In this document: positions 6,992 to 9,221 of the stretch, one piece after another | How positions within the stretch are numbered: the first letter of the stretch is position 1 | Layout of the letters: each line of letters opens with the position of its first letter | DNA from: Bacteroidales bacterium UBA1077 | GTDB lineage: Bacteria; Bacteroidota; Bacteroidia; Bacteroidales; UBA932 | Length of the DNA stretch: 9,221 nt | Assembly: GCA_002314195.1 (NCBI GenBank) | Contig: DCCQ01000052.1 | Span: 1 to 9,221 of the forward strand | Direction: 5' to 3' | The notes under the pieces: generated by a model | What the model was told of the DNA's origin: nothing | The model's database searches: none | Seen by the model: the letters and a program-made list of their open reading frames with translations, nothing else | Translations under genes and position numbers: made by a program

Positions 6992-7247
6992 CCGCACGAA
7001 AGACGCCGCTGGATGAGCCCGTGAGCGAAACGGGACTCCTCACGCACGAAAGGGGCCGCCGGATGAGCCTGTGAGCGGAACGGGACTCCACACGCACGAA
7101 AGACGCCGCTGGCTGAACCCGTGAGCGAAACGGGACTCCACACGCACGAAAGACGCCGCTGGCTGAGCCCGTGAGTGGAACGGGACTCCTCACGCACGAA
7201 AGGGCGATGGTAGCAAGTCTGTGCGTCAGAATGAACTTTACACGCAC
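6992..7247 (-). repeat. REP-like array B: five 27-bp units at exact 50-bp spacing
   Basis: Units begin at 7021, 7071, 7121, 7171 and 7221, each 27 bp with 23 bp between. The first four begin GTGAGC or GTGAGT and end ACGCAC; the fifth returns to GTGCGT...ACGCAC and resembles array A. The stretches between units are also conserved (GAAAGACGCCGCTGG..GAGCCC), so this is a tandem 50-bp repeat. A part unit starts it at about 6992. In unit 1, GAGCCCGT (7015-7022) pairs with ACGGG and CTC (7030-7038) with one bulged base; on the minus strand GGAG (7039-7036) abuts the stem. A bulged palindrome beside GGAG or GTAG is REP-like. The 50-bp period is not divisible by three, so the open frames across it are not coding. 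The array lies between the divergent barrel promoter and the RAYT gene. Confidence 0.85.
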
Positions 7248-7305
7248 CGGAAAGAATTTGAGTACGTGATATCTGTTAAAATTCAGCAAAAAGATTATTT
7301 TCGTG

Positions 7306-7408
7306 ATGTAAATCCGGATGAATTATTTACATTTGCGTTACCGTAAGCCTTCCCACAGGCTGAGCCTGTATGCAAATCTGGCAGCGGCCTCGGAAGATGT
7401 AACGCAAA
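7306..7408. other. Nested inverted repeats in the gap between arrays B and C
   Basis: Within this gene-free gap (7248-7526) three paired elements are visible. ATGTAAAT (7306-7313) pairs with ATTTACAT (7325-7332). TTTGCGTTAC (7332-7341) pairs with GTAACGCAAA (7399-7408). Inside the second lie CTTCC/GGAAG (7349-7353 with 7392-7396) and ACAGGC-TGA-GCCTGT (7355-7369). The nesting could be a structured RNA, or the ends of a small element. The inner GGCTGAGCC matches part of the between-unit sequence of array B, so some of it may be decayed repeat. No coding sequence is supported. Confidence 0.35.
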
Positions 7409-7525
7409 GACCGGCACGGTGACATTCACTGCTGTCGTGACAACATAACAAGATTGATTGCCGCGGAGCAAAGAATCCGCAAAGCGAGTTAGGTTATATC
7501 GTGCCTGGCTCGCGTTTTTGTTTTC

Positions 7526-7656
7526 CGTGCGTAGAATCGATAAAATCACTCACGAGGAGCTTGATATTCAAGTGACGGGGTGTGATGACGGCTATCCCAC
7601 GCACGAGACATCAACGATTAACCATCCGTGCGTAAGAAACTCATTTCAACGCACGG
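7526..7656. repeat. REP-like array C: three divergent units in the RAYT leader
   Basis: Units begin at 7527, 7578 and 7628, spaced 51 and 50 bp. Unit 1 is GTGCGT...ACTCAC and, with its flank CACGAGGA, matches the reverse complement of the third unit of array A, so it is inverted relative to the rest. Unit 2 is decayed at its left end but keeps ACGCAC and an ACGGC core. Unit 3 has an 8-bp perfect stem, CCGTGCGT (7626-7633) with ACGCACGG (7649-7656), and a 15-nt loop. Its sequence CCGTGCGTnAGAA also matches arrays A and B. The last stem ends 15 nt before the RAYT start codon, so it would lie in the leader transcript. Spacing and end motifs make the family membership firm despite divergence inside the units. 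Confidence 0.75.
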
Positions 7657-7671
7657 AATAAACTATAAATT

Positions 7672-8607
7672 ATGAAACGAATTTCATACATAGAATCCGA
7701 GCGAATGTGCGAGGCGACATTCCTCAGTGGTGGTAGGTGGTGGCATCTCTACACTCCTGGAAATCTCACTTCCTTATTGTTTGCGAATGATAACGACTAT
7801 AGGTTCGCTATGAACCTAATGGCCAGATGTTTGGCAGAATTTCCGACTCTTTCGGTCATAACTTTTGAGATAATGAGCAACCATATTCATATAGTACTTA
7901 GCGGAGACGAACACATCATCAATGAGTTTTTCGCCACTTACCGCAAAAGGCTGAAGCGATACCTGTCCACGAAGGCTCAAGGTAGGCTTTCCAATCAATT
8001 CCAGATGAGTCTGAAGCCAATAAACGAGCTTAAAGCCTTAAGAGAAACCATCGTCTATGTGAACCGCAACGGCTATGTTGTCGATCCATCACACACACCG
8101 TTTTCTTACCCTTGGGGCACAGGTCGGTACTATTTCAACGATGTTCAGATTGCCAAAAAGTTGTCCGATGTTTCCGACATCGGAATCCGCCGAATGTTCC
8201 GGAGCAGGAATCCTCATCTTCCTGAAGACTATCGAATTATTGACGGATATGTCTCTCCTTTGGAATATTGTGCGGTCAAACTGGGGATGGCTATGTTCCG
8301 CAATGCGCATCAATATTTCTATATGATCAGCAAGAATATTGAAGCCTATGAAAATTTGGCAGCAGAACTGGATGATGGAGAATTTCTGACTGATTCCGAA
8401 TTGTTCGCCCAAGTTGTCAAGATTTTGAAATCCGGCTATTCCTCCAACAGCCTCAGAGATTTAACCCTGGCACAAAAACAGGATTTAGCAAGAAAGCTCA
8501 AGAGTGACTATCGGTCTTCCAATGGACAGATCAGACGCATCCTCGGACTCTCGCAATACGAGATTGACTCGATGTTTCCTCTCGGTGCTGCCAAAAGCCA
8601 AACGTGA
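7672..8607 (+). CDS. REP-associated tyrosine transposase-like protein (RAYT, Y1/HUH family) with C-terminal helix-turn-helix
   Basis: The 311-aa product has the core of Y1 (IS200-type) transposases. The HUH metal motif is His71-Ile-His73 in SNHIHIVLSG, and a likely catalytic tyrosine is Tyr129 in ETIVYVNRNGYV, the place of the YIHxNPV motif in RAYTs. SYPWG (145-149) matches the usual YPWSS. The region up to about 155 fits the Y1 domain. Residues 160-255 form a linker, and 262-302 look like a helix-turn-helix (SNGQIRRILGLSQYEID), an addition seen in Bacteroidota members and making this longer than typical 150-220 aa RAYTs. Single-copy RAYTs act on single-stranded REP hairpins marked by GTAG or GGAG. 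REP-like arrays stand immediately upstream and elsewhere in the window, which supports RAYT over an IS200 insertion, as no IS ends or TnpB partner are seen. The gene appears more AT-rich than the cluster at left. The ATG at 7672 is in an AT-rich leader. Confidence 0.85.
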   Translation: MKRISYIESERMCEATFLSGGRWWHLYTPGNLTSLLFANDNDYRFAMNLMARCLAEFPTLSVITFEIMSNHIHIVLSGDEHIINEFFATYRKRLKRYLSTKAQGRLSNQFQMSLKPINELKALRETIVYVNRNGYVVDPSHTPFSYPWGTGRYYFNDVQIAKKLSDVSDIGIRRMFRSRNPHLPEDYRIIDGYVSPLEYCAVKLGMAMFRNAHQYFYMISKNIEAYENLAAELDDGEFLTDSELFAQVVKILKSGYSSNSLRDLTLAQKQDLARKLKSDYRSSNGQIRRILGLSQYEIDSMFPLGAAKSQT

Positions 8608-8839
8608 CATATATTCTTTCACTTTCTGGCAATACTTTCATTTCTATGGAGCAATAGACAATAAATCGGACTTATAAGCCTTTGGTCGCTAACCATAATA
8701 TGGCGATTAAAAGATGCATCTAATTAAGCACAAGCCTAAAATGCATCGTTCCGAAAAAAATGTCCTGAGGCGCACGTTACCCTTTAAATTTTAAAACAGT
8801 CCAAGTATTTGGAAAATAAACAATTAACATTCAAAAATT
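8608..8839. other. AT-rich intergenic stretch without a gene
   Basis: No coding frame is supported here. Short palindromes are present: CCATAATATGG (8693-8703), and GATGCAT (8713-8719) complementary to ATGCATC (8741-8747). A TATTTGG run at about 8807 is a poor match to a Bacteroides -7 element for the next gene. No T-run terminator for the RAYT gene was found. Confidence 0.5.
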
Positions 8840-9193
8840 ATGAAAAAGATTTTAGAAGTGCTGCAAGACTGCAATGGACAACTGAGGTTCAACACGGACA
8901 TCGATGTGACGAAAAATCCACAGATGGCTCTTGACATCACGCAAAACGCAATGATTTCAATGGCAACGACACTATGGGGCGGTAACGAAATGTCGGTTCT
9001 GGCTATGATCAGGGCGCTGGCGATAGCGGACCTGGCAGTGAGTGTAAACCAAAATGAGATGATTGAATATCTCAGGCAATCCTCAGAATCTTTGGGGGAA
9101 GCATTTCGGTCAGCGATGAAAGATGCGCAAAGGCATGGCAAGGCAACCATCATTACGCCAAATGTCAAGCCGGGTTCAAAAAGGAATAATTGA
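8840..9193 (+). CDS. Small conserved-looking protein of unknown function (117 aa)
   Basis: I do not recognise this protein. It has no signal peptide or membrane segment and should be cytosolic. Residues 1-45 look mixed, including MKKILEVLQDCNGQLRFNTDID. Residues 50-100 are likely helical, with alanine- and leucine-rich heptad-like runs (MSVLAMIRALAIADLAVSV, then EMIEYLRQSSESLGEAF). The tail is basic and ends GSKRNN. It starts at an ATG after an AT-rich leader typical of Bacteroidota (ATTCAAAAATT) and ends at TGA 9191-9193, so it is complete. Reading-frame length, start context and even amino-acid makeup support a real gene; the opposite-strand frame has no such support. It lies 232 nt after the RAYT gene and 18 nt before a partial REP-like unit, so it may sit inside the same accessory region. 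No function is proposed. Confidence 0.7.
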   Translation: MKKILEVLQDCNGQLRFNTDIDVTKNPQMALDITQNAMISMATTLWGGNEMSVLAMIRALAIADLAVSVNQNEMIEYLRQSSESLGEAFRSAMKDAQRHGKATIITPNVKPGSKRNN

Positions 9194-9211
9194 ATATAAC
9201 GCCTGTGCGCC

Positions 9212-9221
9212 GTGCGTAGAA
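9212..9221. repeat. Start of another REP-like unit, cut by the window edge
   Basis: CC followed by GTGCGTAGAA is identical to the first ten bases of the unit at 7527 and its CC flank. It would open a fourth array directly after the 117-aa gene. Only ten bases of the unit are visible. Confidence 0.5.

Noticed and set aside
6992..7247. CRISPR array (27-bp repeats with 23-bp gaps)
   Set aside because: The stretches between units are nearly the same sequence, so they are not spacers, and no cas gene is in the window. The whole 50-bp unit repeats.
6975..7289. Minus-strand open frames of 104 and 70 codons across array B
   Set aside because: The repeat period of 50 bp shifts frame each time, and the low-complexity product is what a repeat would give. 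Noncoding repeat explains it.
7484..7520. Intrinsic terminator GCGAG...CTCGC followed by a T-run
   Set aside because: Only a 5-bp stem with a loop of about 20 nt; no gene ends just upstream on the plus strand.
7295..7549. Minus-strand 84-codon frame
   Set aside because: It overlaps the nested inverted repeats and part of array C, has no recognisable features, and ends at no sensible position.
7458..7661. Plus-strand 67-codon frame before the RAYT gene
   Set aside because: It runs through array C and has no protein-like pattern; the repeats account for the sequence.
7672..8607. Ordinary IS200/IS605 insertion
   Set aside because: No TnpB, no recognisable element ends, and the protein is longer with an added domain. 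The nearby REP-like units fit a RAYT better, though the difference rests on context.

Overview
The window looks like a chromosomal segment from a member of the Bacteroidota, most likely order Bacteroidales. The clues are a fused ResB-CcsA cytochrome c synthase, lipoproteins and an outer-membrane barrel of Bacteroidales type, AT-rich leaders without Shine-Dalgarno sequences, and a promoter matching the Bacteroides pattern (TAnnTTTG with an upstream TTG). Genus cannot be fixed from the sequence.

Positions 222-6759 hold a four-gene minus-strand cluster. In order of transcription it encodes an outer-membrane beta-barrel (porin-like) protein, an imelysin-family lipoprotein, a di-haem oxidoreductase (DUF1111/DHOR) lipoprotein with two CxxCH motifs, and a fused CcsBA-type cytochrome c synthase. 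A good promoter candidate lies at about 6868-6898. The likely logic is an envelope iron or redox module that brings its own haem-attachment machine: CcsBA would attach haem to the DHOR protein, imelysin would bind a metal such as iron, and the barrel would give passage across or anchorage in the outer membrane. The joint function is inferred.

Two of the three gaps in the cluster carry the same composite module. It is a perfect 16-17 bp inverted repeat made from the last codons and stop codon of the upstream gene, then 8 nt, then a shared repeat of about 76-78 bp rich in hairpins. The hairpin arms differ between the two loci because each copies its own gene end, while the neighbouring repeat is conserved.

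Positions 6992-8607 hold a second system: a 311-aa Y1-type (HUH) transposase-like protein of the RAYT kind, preceded by two arrays of 27-bp palindromic units set at 50-51 bp intervals. A third array lies at 72-206 after the cytochrome synthase gene, and a partial unit sits at the window's right edge (9212-9221). The clearest units, read on the minus strand, have a GTAG or GGAG tetranucleotide next to an imperfect palindrome, which is the known layout of REP elements mobilised or maintained by RAYTs. The last unit of one array ends 17 bp before the RAYT start codon. I regard this RAYT/REP-like system, with overlapping palindromes and fixed phasing, as the most interesting part of the window.

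The right end (8840-9193) encodes a complete 117-aa protein that I do not recognise. Other intergenic DNA holds a nested inverted-repeat structure (7306-7408) and an AT-rich leader (8608-8839) with little identifiable content.
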